Below are positions 44,336 to 51,992 of a stretch of 64,000 nucleotides of DNA, piece by piece. How positions within the stretch are numbered: position 1 is the stretch's first letter; each line of letters opens with the position of its first letter. Position numbers and translations under genes: made by a program. The notes below the pieces were generated by a model, which searched no databases, was not told the origin of the DNA, and saw nothing but the letters and a program-made list of their open reading frames with translations. Source of the stretch: Bact-08 sp964533215 (GTDB lineage Bacteria; Bacteroidota; Bacteroidia; Bacteroidales; UBA932); the NCBI GenBank assembly GCA_964533215.1, contig CAZHLJ010000001.1, positions 744,001 through 808,000 of the forward strand. The letters are read 5' to 3'.

Positions 44336-44343
44336 CAAAGATA
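44336..44343 (-). promoter_or_regulatory. -7 box predicting a leaderless permease mRNA
   Basis: The minus strand reads TATCTTTG, then GCTT, then ATG (44331). Same 4-nt spacing as cutC, queG and the DUF4294 gene. Confidence 0.5.
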
Positions 44344-44354
44344 GACAATTTTTA

Positions 44355-44362
44355 TATCTTTG
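44355..44362 (+). promoter_or_regulatory. -7 box upstream of the metalloprotease gene
   Basis: TATCTTTG, 28 nt before the ATG at 44391, divergent to the permease box 11 bp away. The two promoters must compete for polymerase. Confidence 0.5.
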
Positions 44363-44390
44363 TTTCCCAAACTAATAATCGAATTACATT

Positions 44391-46901
44391 ATGCTACGCT
44401 CAAAACTGATCCCTTTGTCCCTTGCGGTTGCCTTTATTATATCGGCAACCATTCCTCTAACTGCGCAGAATGGCAGTAAGACAAAAAATATTCCACAGAC
44501 CGAAGTGAAAGGTGCTGTGAGTGATACTACTAAGAAGGCTACTGAAAAAACTCCTGAAAAGGGACCTGCCTTAATTGAAAAATTTGTGAAGAGTGATGCC
44601 AAAATAATGAAAGGTCTCACTACTGTATATAACCAGGAAGGACGGTATTTTATCAATATCAATGATTCACTTTTAAATAGAGATATTCTGATGGTAACCA
44701 GGATATCCAGGGCTGCGGAGGGAATCCGTGCCTCATTTGATGGCTATGCCGGTGATCAGGTTAACGAAGGAATGTATCGGTTTGACAAGAGCCCTAATAA
44801 TAAGATATTCATGAGAAAAATTGTTGGAAGGGAGAGATCAAAGGATAGTACACAGGCAATGTACTACTCTGTCCAGAATTCCAACCTTCCTGCAATCGTT
44901 GCAACATTCGAGATAAAGGCTCAGTCTGCGGATAAAACTGACAACATAATTGATGTAACGGATCTTTTCAACTCTGATTCGGAGACTTTCTTTTTTACAA
45001 AACGCAGCAAGACTGCGTTTAAACTTGGTGGCATGCAGAGAGAGAGCTCATACATAACATCAGTGAGAACATATCCTATAAACACAGAGGTTAAAAGTAT
45101 AAAGACATATTCCCGTACAGAGGGTGGAGAAAATGCAACTTATGAGCTTAACAACTCTTTTGTATTGTTGCCAAAAGTTCCAATGACAGCAAGATATGCA
45201 GATGACAGAGTCGGTTACTTCACAGAAGGATATGTGGATTTTGATCAAAACCCACAAGGTGTCAAGAATATTGAAATGATAACAAGATGGAGGCTTGAGC
45301 CTAAACCGGAAGATATGGCTAAGTACAAAAGGGGAGAGTTGGTGGAGCCAGCCAAACCGATCGTATTCTACATAGATCCAGCAACTCCAAAGGAATGGGT
45401 TCCATATCTTATTAAAGGTGTGAACGACTGGCAGCCTCTTTTTGAGAAGGCCGGTTTCAAGAATGCCATATATGCACTTGAGGCTCCTTCTAAGGACAAA
45501 GATTCTACATGGACACTTGAAGATGCAAGATATTCGGCCATTGTCTACAAACCATCTGATATTCCAAACGCCAGCGGCCCTCATGTAAGTGACCCACGTT
45601 CAGGTGAGATAATTGAGAGCCATATCAACTGGTACCACAATGTTATGTCACTACTGAGAAACTGGTATTTTGTCCAATGTTCTGCAGTTGATCCGGATGC
45701 AAGGAAAATGACTTTCGACAATAAACTGATGGGACAGCTGATAAGATTTGTCTCTTCGCATGAGGTTGGACACACACTTGGTCTCAGACACAACTTCGGA
45801 GGAACCTCTCTCTATACAACACAACAGCTGAGAGATCCTAAATTCCTTAAAGAGAATGGACATACAACCTCCATTATGGACTATTCAAGGTTCAACTATG
45901 TAGCGCAACCTTCTGACAATATTCCAAGAGAACTGCTCTTCCCAAGGCTGAGCCATTACGATTATTGGTCAATCGAATGGGGATACAGGAGATTTCCTGA
46001 GATAAACGATCCAGTGAAGGAGCTTCCGAAAATAAACAAATGGATAATCGAGAAGACTAAGGACAAGAGATTCTTGTTTGGGACTGAATCAAGTGCCAAT
46101 GATCCAAGACTTCAGTCTGAAGATCTCGGAGCAAACCAGATGGAGGCTAACGCGCTTGGTATAAATAACTTGAAAATCACTATGTCTAACCTTGAAAAGT
46201 GGACCAGAGAACCAAATAAGGATTATGAAAACCTTAAGACACTGCATGGAGAGATAAATAGTCAGTATTGCAGATATATCGGTCATGTTGTAAAATGGGT
46301 TGGAGGTATATACCAGGAGCCAAAGACTGTAGAGCAGCCAGGTGATGTGTTCACTGTCGTAGAGAAGGCAAAACAGCAGGAGGCTATGAACTTCCTTGAC
46401 AAGTACCTGTTCAGCGAAGCTCCGACATGGCTGGTTCCTGATGAGTATATGAACAAGTTTGTAACCAGACCGGAGCAGTTTATAACAAGAGCGTACTCTA
46501 CTGCTTTGGGATCTCTTTTAAGCAAGAGGGTTATCATGAATCTTTCAAGTGCAGAGAAGACGTTTGGAAGCAATACCTATACCCCTTCAGACCTTTTCAG
46601 AAACCTCGATTCTGTTATTTTTGCAAAACCGGTATTGAATACATATGAAAGGCTATTGCAGAAGGTATATGTGATAAGCCTATGTGACCTTTATACAGGA
46701 GCCAGTGCTATGTCCATGGGAATGCCTGCACAGCCTACCTCTAATCCAAAAGATGTGACTGAGTCGTCTGCTATTGCTTACTATCAGATTATGAAGACCC
46801 TTAACTACCTTAAAGGTATGCATACCGGGGATTTCAATTCAGATGCTCATTATGCATATCTAATCCGTTATGTAGAAAAAATACTTAGTGCAGATAAATA
46901 G
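44391..46901 (+). CDS. Zinc-dependent metalloprotease (DUF5117/DUF4953 type)
   Basis: 836 residues. Signal peptide (MLRSKLIPLSLAVAFIISAT..., cleavage near TAQN), a DUF5117/5118-like N-terminal region (about 70-350) and a metzincin-type catalytic domain with HEVGHTLGLRH at residues 457-467, the three zinc histidines and catalytic Glu, followed by a plausible Met-turn (SIMDYSRF). These large secreted proteases are common in Bacteroidota; substrate unknown. The next gene begins inside its last codons. Confidence 0.92.
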   Translation: MLRSKLIPLSLAVAFIISATIPLTAQNGSKTKNIPQTEVKGAVSDTTKKATEKTPEKGPALIEKFVKSDAKIMKGLTTVYNQEGRYFININDSLLNRDILMVTRISRAAEGIRASFDGYAGDQVNEGMYRFDKSPNNKIFMRKIVGRERSKDSTQAMYYSVQNSNLPAIVATFEIKAQSADKTDNIIDVTDLFNSDSETFFFTKRSKTAFKLGGMQRESSYITSVRTYPINTEVKSIKTYSRTEGGENATYELNNSFVLLPKVPMTARYADDRVGYFTEGYVDFDQNPQGVKNIEMITRWRLEPKPEDMAKYKRGELVEPAKPIVFYIDPATPKEWVPYLIKGVNDWQPLFEKAGFKNAIYALEAPSKDKDSTWTLEDARYSAIVYKPSDIPNASGPHVSDPRSGEIIESHINWYHNVMSLLRNWYFVQCSAVDPDARKMTFDNKLMGQLIRFVSSHEVGHTLGLRHNFGGTSLYTTQQLRDPKFLKENGHTTSIMDYSRFNYVAQPSDNIPRELLFPRLSHYDYWSIEWGYRRFPEINDPVKELPKINKWIIEKTKDKRFLFGTESSANDPRLQSEDLGANQMEANALGINNLKITMSNLEKWTREPNKDYENLKTLHGEINSQYCRYIGHVVKWVGGIYQEPKTVEQPGDVFTVVEKAKQQEAMNFLDKYLFSEAPTWLVPDEYMNKFVTRPEQFITRAYSTALGSLLSKRVIMNLSSAEKTFGSNTYTPSDLFRNLDSVIFAKPVLNTYERLLQKVYVISLCDLYTGASAMSMGMPAQPTSNPKDVTESSAIAYYQIMKTLNYLKGMHTGDFNSDAHYAYLIRYVEKILSADK

Positions 46902-47862
46902 ATCAGATATTATATTGCCGGCAATTGTAATTACTGTTGTTTCAACTCTTCTTGCAATTGTCCAGACTGTTCCGGATAAGCCGCTTCTGCTTGCAGAGCG
47001 GCTCTTCCGTTTCGGTGGGTGGCTACAGATTGCCATAGTGGCTGCTTATGCCGGTTTTCTTTCATTCCATATGCAGTTCAGAGAGAAGAGGGAGCATTAC
47101 AGGGTCTTGTCTTGGTTGATATTTTCGATAGTGTTTTATTCCCAACTGATATTGGGCATAGGTGTGGATTCTCTCTTTCTGATGACAGGTAAGTTACATC
47201 TGCCTTTTCCAGCAATAATTCTTGCTGGACCTGTATACAGATTTAGCTCATGGTACATGATTATTCTATTTTTCAGCACGGTTCTTCTTACAGGCCCGGC
47301 TTGGTGCAGCCATCTTTGCTATTTTGGAGCTTTTGATGCAGTGGCAGCAAGGGTAAAAAAGAGAAGGGGAGAGGCAAGTTTCTGGTTAAAGCCTGTGGTC
47401 TTAACTTTGATTGTTGCAATTGCCTTTATTTTGAGAGTGTTGAAGGGGTCCGGCGAAACGGCCACACTTTTGGGAATACTTCTGGGTGTAATCGGACTTT
47501 CAATAGTTATCTTTATTTCAAGAAGGAGGGGGTATATGTATCATTGTACCCATTTTTGCCCGATAGGGACAATCGTGAATAGCATAAAAAAGATATCTCC
47601 TTTCAGATATAGAATAAATGACAACTGCACCAAATGCAACAGATGTATCAAAAGCTGCAGCTATTTTGCTTTAAGCAAGGAGGGTTTGGCAAACGGTGTG
47701 ATAGGCAGAACCTGCACTTATTGCGGGGATTGCATTACCAGTTGCAGGCACGATGCGTTCGAATACAGATTTTTAGGGCTCTCTGCAGTTGCCGCGGAGA
47801 GGTTGTGGATTATCCTTACAGTGTCGCTACATGCACTGTTTATAGCAATAGCAAGAGTCTAG
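46888..47862 (+). CDS. NapH-like membrane polyferredoxin, GTG start
   Basis: 324 residues with about five membrane helices, two membrane-proximal cysteine motifs (WCSHLCYFGAF, HCTHFCPIGT) and a C-terminal 2x[4Fe-4S] ferredoxin domain (CTKCNRCIKSC, CTYCGDCITSC). This is the NapH/MauN/NosR type, which moves electrons between the quinol pool and periplasmic partners. The GTG start overlaps the protease gene by 14 bp. Its partner is not evident: a protease upstream is an odd neighbour for an electron-transfer protein. Confidence 0.85.
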   Translation: MQINRSDIILPAIVITVVSTLLAIVQTVPDKPLLLAERLFRFGGWLQIAIVAAYAGFLSFHMQFREKREHYRVLSWLIFSIVFYSQLILGIGVDSLFLMTGKLHLPFPAIILAGPVYRFSSWYMIILFFSTVLLTGPAWCSHLCYFGAFDAVAARVKKRRGEASFWLKPVVLTLIVAIAFILRVLKGSGETATLLGILLGVIGLSIVIFISRRRGYMYHCTHFCPIGTIVNSIKKISPFRYRINDNCTKCNRCIKSCSYFALSKEGLANGVIGRTCTYCGDCITSCRHDAFEYRFLGLSAVAAERLWIILTVSLHALFIAIARV

Positions 47863-47870
47863 TATGGTTG

Positions 47871-48803
47871 TCAGTGATTGTCTATTCCCAACCTCATGTA
47901 GATGAGATGTTCCAGCAGGGGAGTTATCTCCCGTACATATTCCATAACCGCTTTTTTACTGCCCGGAAGGGTGAAGACCAGACTCTCTTTTGCAAGGCCG
48001 GCAATACTTCTGCTTACCAGTGCGTTTGGTTTTTCTGCGCCATATTTCAGCCGGATAAATTCCATTATTCCGGGAATTTCCTTGTCTAAAAACGGCTTAA
48101 CGACTTCCGGAGTATAATCTTCCGGACCGATCCCTGTACCTCCTGAAGTGAAAATTATATCCACCCCACCAGCCGTCATTTCGGTAAGTATGGCTGCAAG
48201 CATCTCCTTGTCATCAGAGATGAGCCTGTAATCAAATTCATATCTCCATCCGACGTTCTTGCAAAAGTCATCCATATCCGACATTATCTGAGGACCACTA
48301 AGATCAGGATAGACCCCCATTGAGGCTCGGGTACTCAGAGTTATGATTCCTATCTTATAAACTTTTGGTATATATTCAAGAACATCACCTTCCTGTACTT
48401 TCCCGGTTTTTACAACCTTTGCAAAAATGCCCTCGTTTGGCATAATGCACTTTCCAACCTCCCTGAATATCGAACAACCATCGGCATGGCACTTTTTCCC
48501 AATCTGGGTTATAATGAGTTCGAGATTCTTACCGATAAGCCGGTCCCCGGGTTTTGTCTCGTTAAGTCTGATTCCTTTTGTAGTGAGGTTTTCGGCAAAA
48601 TCACCATTATTGAAATTTCTGCCTGCAATCTTCTGGAATGCAATAATGCTCTCAATACCTAAAAGACTTACCTGTCTGTGCCACTTTCCGGAATGGGAAT
48701 CGCCGGAGATTCCTTCCATAGTGAGTTCGGCAGAACCAACCGCCACTTTTGATGTGCCCTTCTCTTTTGAAATGTTGACTGATATGATTTCCAAGGAGTC
48801 CAT
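47871..48803 (-). CDS. MOSC domain-MogA fusion protein
   Basis: 310 residues with two parts. Residues 1-145 form a MOSC domain (GISGDSHSGKWHRQVSLL, FAENLTTKGI, CHADGCSIFREVGKCIM), a sulfur-carrier fold with a conserved cysteine. Residues 150-310 are MogA/MoaB-like (IGIITLSTRASMG, IFTSGGTGIGPEDYTPEVV), which adenylates molybdopterin before metal insertion. Fusions like this occur in anaerobes. Adjacent moaC and moaA support a molybdenum-cofactor role. Confidence 0.9.
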   Translation of the reverse strand: MDSLEIISVNISKEKGTSKVAVGSAELTMEGISGDSHSGKWHRQVSLLGIESIIAFQKIAGRNFNNGDFAENLTTKGIRLNETKPGDRLIGKNLELIITQIGKKCHADGCSIFREVGKCIMPNEGIFAKVVKTGKVQEGDVLEYIPKVYKIGIITLSTRASMGVYPDLSGPQIMSDMDDFCKNVGWRYEFDYRLISDDKEMLAAILTEMTAGGVDIIFTSGGTGIGPEDYTPEVVKPFLDKEIPGIMEFIRLKYGAEKPNALVSRSIAGLAKESLVFTLPGSKKAVMEYVREITPLLEHLIYMRLGIDNH

Positions 48804-48813
48804 ATTAACTTGT

Positions 48814-49281
48814 TTATATTGTTTTTAAAGGTTCTTTGTGCTTTTCCACCAGTTCGGTGTTGTCTATGACCATAGACTTGTCCACTGCCTTGCACATATC
48901 ATAGACTGTAAGAAGTGCTACACTCACTGCGGTAAGTGCCTCCATCTCGACACCCGTGTTTCCTGTACACCTCACAAGGCTCACTGCAGATACTCCATCG
49001 TGTTCAAGTGTTAGTTCCACATCTATTTTTGTAAGTAATAATGGATGGCATAGAGGTATTAGTTCAGAACATTTTTTCGCAGCCATTATCCCCGCAATCT
49101 GCGCACAGGATAATACTGATCCTTTCTTAAGGTTATTCTCCTTTATCAGTTCAATTGTTTCATTTGCCAGCCGGATGTGGCCTTTAGCCTTGGCAACTCG
49201 ATTGGATATGCCCTTATCTCCCACGTCCACCATATTGACCTTGCCATCCTCTTTTGTATGGCTGAATTTGTTGCTTTTCAT
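48814..49281 (-). CDS. moaC: Cyclic pyranopterin monophosphate synthase
   Basis: Second step of molybdenum-cofactor synthesis: it rearranges the MoaA product into cyclic pyranopterin monophosphate. 155 residues. MVDVGDKGISNRVAKAKG, IPLCHPLLLTKIDVEL (catalytic His and Lys region), TGVEMEALTAVSVALLTVYDM and KAVDKSM are all diagnostic. An AGGAGG (49287-49292, minus strand) lies 5 nt before the ATG, inside the moaA 3' end; one base separates the genes. Confidence 0.97.
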   Translation of the reverse strand: MKSNKFSHTKEDGKVNMVDVGDKGISNRVAKAKGHIRLANETIELIKENNLKKGSVLSCAQIAGIMAAKKCSELIPLCHPLLLTKIDVELTLEHDGVSAVSLVRCTGNTGVEMEALTAVSVALLTVYDMCKAVDKSMVIDNTELVEKHKEPLKTI

Positions 49282-49282
49282 A

Positions 49283-50083
49283 TTAACCTCCTATGTTGTA
49301 AAAAGATCCGGAAGAGTTGTGTCCGCCTTTTGCCGGCTTGTGCTGCAATGCTTTCTCTATTGCTTTTTGTGCGCCAAGCTCTCTTATGTCAAACCCGATG
49401 TCGTTGAATAGACATGGTTTGAGCATGCCTGTTGCTGTGAGCCTTATCCTGTTGCAGTTGGCACAGTCTCCTCCCTCGCCTCCATCTACCCTTCCAAATG
49501 TGCCGTTTTTCAGATTCATTAAAGGAATATATCTGACTATCAGGCCTTCTTTTTCAGCATATCTTGCAACACTCTGAGCATCCTCCTCTGAACTGTCATG
49601 ATTTACAACACAATTTATCTTTATAGGCTTCAACCCTGCTTTTTTTGCTGCGGATATACCTCCCAAAACGCTGTCTAAGTTACCTCCCCTTGTTATATCG
49701 GAATATTTTTTTGGGTCCATGGTATCCAGGCTGATGTTGATTCTCTTTAGACCGGCATTGCTGAGATCCTGCGCAAATTCAGAGAGCAGGATTCCATTTG
49801 TGGTCATAGAGAGGTCTTTTATCCCATCTATCGATGCAAGACTGGCAATCAATTTTACAACTTCTCTCCTTACCAGAGGCTCTCCTCCGGTAATCCTTAC
49901 TTTGGATATGCCCTTACAAACCGCGATTCTGGTGAAATCCTCGATCTCCCCGAATGTCAGTATTCTGGAGTGGTCTACCAACTGTACACCCTCCTCAGGC
50001 ATGCAATACCTGCATCTGAGATTGCATCTGTCTGTTACGGATATTCTCAGGTAATTTATATTCCTTCCGACACTATCTTCCAT
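49283..50083 (-). CDS. moaA: GTP 3',8-cyclase MoaA, short form
   Basis: Radical-SAM enzyme for the first step of molybdenum-cofactor synthesis. 266 residues against about 325 usual. SAM cluster: Cys20, Cys24, Cys27 (CNLRCRYC), then GGEPL. The C-terminal cluster is complete: Cys207, Cys210, Cys224 (CANCNRIRL, KPCLF), and the essential C-terminal Gly-Gly is present (YNIGG). About 43 residues, including the usual GPA segment, are missing between residues 190 and 206, where the GEGGD linker stands instead. It overlaps the SpoU gene by 28 bp. Confidence 0.9.
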   Translation of the reverse strand: MEDSVGRNINYLRISVTDRCNLRCRYCMPEEGVQLVDHSRILTFGEIEDFTRIAVCKGISKVRITGGEPLVRREVVKLIASLASIDGIKDLSMTTNGILLSEFAQDLSNAGLKRINISLDTMDPKKYSDITRGGNLDSVLGGISAAKKAGLKPIKINCVVNHDSSEEDAQSVARYAEKEGLIVRYIPLMNLKNGTFGRVDGGEGGDCANCNRIRLTATGMLKPCLFNDIGFDIRELGAQKAIEKALQHKPAKGGHNSSGSFYNIGG

Positions 50084-50586
50084 ATTACTATTCCTATACT
50101 GACAGATACATTTAATGAGTGTTTGGTGCCGAACTGTGGAATCTCTACAACAGAGTCACTTATATCTACAACCTCTTGCTGTACCCCCTTCACCTCGTTT
50201 CCGAAAACCAAAGCGTATTTCACTCCTTCAGTAGGGACAAAATCATTCAGCATTGTTGAGTTTTCGGTCTGTTCAACCGAAATTATTGTATATCCATTCT
50301 CCTTCAGAGCCTTAACAGCTTCCGTGCAATCTTCCCTATATTCCCACTCTACGCTATCTTCTGCTCCCAATGCAGATTTGTGTATCTCCGGTGAAGGTGG
50401 CGTTGCACAAATACCGCACAACACTATCTTTTCCAAAGCAAATGCATCGGCGGTACGAAATGCAGCCCCAATGTTGTGCTGGCTTCTAATATTGTCCAGA
50501 ACAAGAACTAAAGGGGTCTTTGGGATGGATTTGAATTCCTCTTTTGACAGGCGATTTAATTCACAGATTTTTAGTTTTCTGTACAT
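50056..50586 (-). CDS. SpoU/TrmH family RNA methyltransferase
   Basis: 176 residues of the SPOUT class. Knot motifs: LDNIRSQHNIGAAFRTADAF (motif 1 with conserved Asn and Arg), ALVFGNEVKGV (motif 2) and IPQFGTKHSLNVSVSIGIVIW (motif 3). Methylates a ribose or base in rRNA or tRNA; the site cannot be deduced. It shares a 16-bp palindromic promoter region with the divergent CDGSH gene and its end overlaps the moaA start. Confidence 0.9.
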   Translation of the reverse strand: MYRKLKICELNRLSKEEFKSIPKTPLVLVLDNIRSQHNIGAAFRTADAFALEKIVLCGICATPPSPEIHKSALGAEDSVEWEYREDCTEAVKALKENGYTIISVEQTENSTMLNDFVPTEGVKYALVFGNEVKGVQQEVVDISDSVVEIPQFGTKHSLNVSVSIGIVIWKIVSEGI

Positions 50587-50596
50587 TTTTTATTAT

Positions 50597-50612
50597 TATA
50601 TTTGCAAATATA
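50597..50612. promoter_or_regulatory. Palindromic back-to-back divergent promoters
   Basis: TATATTTGCAAATATA is a perfect 16-bp palindrome made of a plus-strand -7 box (50597-50604) and a minus-strand -7 box (50605-50612) with no base between. The plus box would serve the CDGSH gene, the minus box the SpoU gene. A minus-strand TTG at 50633-50635 stands 20 bp upstream of the minus box. Only one polymerase can occupy the site at a time. Confidence 0.65.
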
Positions 50613-50642
50613 GGGAAACCCCAATTATTAATCAACACAATT

Positions 50643-50813
50643 ATGGGCATAGAAGTAAAACTGACATTGATTCAAAACGGCCCTTTAAAAGTAGAGGGAC
50701 CTGTTAAAGTCATCCATCCTGATGGCAAGGAAGAGGGGAAAAGCAGTTGCTATATCTGCAGATGCGGAAAATCGGGAAATAAGCCTTGGTGCGACGGCTC
50801 TCACGCAAAGTAA
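50643..50813 (+). CDS. CDGSH iron-sulfur domain protein, 56 aa
   Basis: Very small protein with the CDGSH [2Fe-2S] signature: CRCGKSGNKPWCDGSH (CxC, Cys, His ligands) near its C-terminus. The N-terminal part (MGIEVKLTLIQNGPLKVEG) is the usual beta-strand lead-in. The start at 50643 is preferred; an upstream in-frame ATG at 50544 would read through the promoter. Electron-transfer or redox-sensing role is likely in the cytosol; partner unknown. Confidence 0.9.
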   Translation: MGIEVKLTLIQNGPLKVEGPVKVIHPDGKEEGKSSCYICRCGKSGNKPWCDGSHAK

Positions 50814-50884
50814 CTGCAAATCTGGCATTCCACGGATAAACTTTTTGCTATCTTTATCGTCTAATGTAATAAAACCTGATTCTG

Positions 50885-51982
50885 ATGAAGGCAGCACATA
50901 AGTATATTCTCTATTTAAGCATACCTCTCCTATTAATAATTGCTTTTATATTTTATAAATCCTTTATAATCAAAGGTGAAGGCTCTCATATAAAAGAGGG
51001 TGATGCAAAAAAAGAAAAATCCGGACGACGCGGCGGAGGTTCAAAATCTCTGCCCGTTTCTGTTTTCATAGCTGTCTTCCACCATTCTGAAGAGGGGCTT
51101 ATGAGCCCGGGTACATTAGTTTCAAACGATAAGGTTGAAATGGCCAGTGAACTTTCGGGCAGAGTAATCAGCATAAATTTCAAAGAGGGGCAGTTCGTCA
51201 GGAAAGGAAGTGTACTGGTCAAGCTTAATGATGATGAGCTTCAATCACAGCTTACAAGGGCGAAATATCAATATACTCTTCTTGAGCAGAAGCTTGAGAG
51301 ACAGAAAATATTGCTTGACAAGGAGGCTGTCAGCAGGGAGGAATATGATCAGGTCTCAACGGAATTCAATTTGCTTAAACAGGATATTGAACAACTTGAG
51401 ATAAAGATAGCAAAGATGAAAATAAAGGCTCCATTCGACGGGGTCATCGGCTTCAGGAACATAAGTCTTGGAGCATTGCTTTTACCAAATTCAAAAGTTG
51501 CAACTATTGTGGACCTTGCCAATCTGGTCCTTGAATTTTCTATTCCCGAAAAATATATCTCCAACCAGCTCTTGGGGTCAAAGGTAAGCTTTACTGTTGG
51601 AGGAATGAGCAGAATTTTTTCAGCTGTAATTTACGCTATTGATCCTGAAATTGATCTGAAGACTAGGTCTATAATGTTGAGAGCAAGGTATAATAACCGA
51701 GACGGGGCATTGAGGCCTGGAATGTTTGCCAAGGTTAGTATGAATGCTAATAAAAAGGTGGACAATATATATCTTCCTAATGAGTCAATAGTCTCCAACG
51801 TAAAAGGCCGGTCCGTCTGGATTGTCAAAAACGGTAATGCAGAGATGAAGGATGTCATTACAGGGACAAGGACGGTGGATATGATGGAAATCCTCTCAGG
51901 CGTGGATAAGGGCGATACGATTATTACTTCCGGACTGATGCAGTTGAGGGAAGGGATGTCTGTGATACCAACAAATATTTAA
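50885..51982 (+). CDS. RND efflux membrane-fusion protein
   Basis: 365 residues: an N-terminal membrane anchor (about 7-25), a barrel-sandwich domain (VEMASELSGRVISINFKEGQFVRKG), a coiled-coil hairpin (about 115-170), the second lipoyl half (IKAPFDGVIGFRNISLGALL) and beta-barrel and membrane-proximal domains. It bridges the RND pump and the TolC-like channel encoded next. No substrate can be assigned. Confidence 0.93.
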   Translation: MKAAHKYILYLSIPLLLIIAFIFYKSFIIKGEGSHIKEGDAKKEKSGRRGGGSKSLPVSVFIAVFHHSEEGLMSPGTLVSNDKVEMASELSGRVISINFKEGQFVRKGSVLVKLNDDELQSQLTRAKYQYTLLEQKLERQKILLDKEAVSREEYDQVSTEFNLLKQDIEQLEIKIAKMKIKAPFDGVIGFRNISLGALLLPNSKVATIVDLANLVLEFSIPEKYISNQLLGSKVSFTVGGMSRIFSAVIYAIDPEIDLKTRSIMLRARYNNRDGALRPGMFAKVSMNANKKVDNIYLPNESIVSNVKGRSVWIVKNGNAEMKDVITGTRTVDMMEILSGVDKGDTIITSGLMQLREGMSVIPTNI

Positions 51983-51992
51983 AATCAAGGGA

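Noticed and set aside
45060..45584. 174-codon minus-strand frame
   Set aside because: Wholly inside the metalloprotease gene; cysteine- and aromatic-rich composition typical of an antisense shadow.
48956..49411. 151-codon plus-strand frame
   Set aside because: Antisense to moaC and moaA, both firmly identified.
49970..50707. 245-codon open frame on the plus strand
   Set aside because: Antisense to moaA and the SpoU gene, runs through the promoter palindrome, and its translation has no domain-like character.
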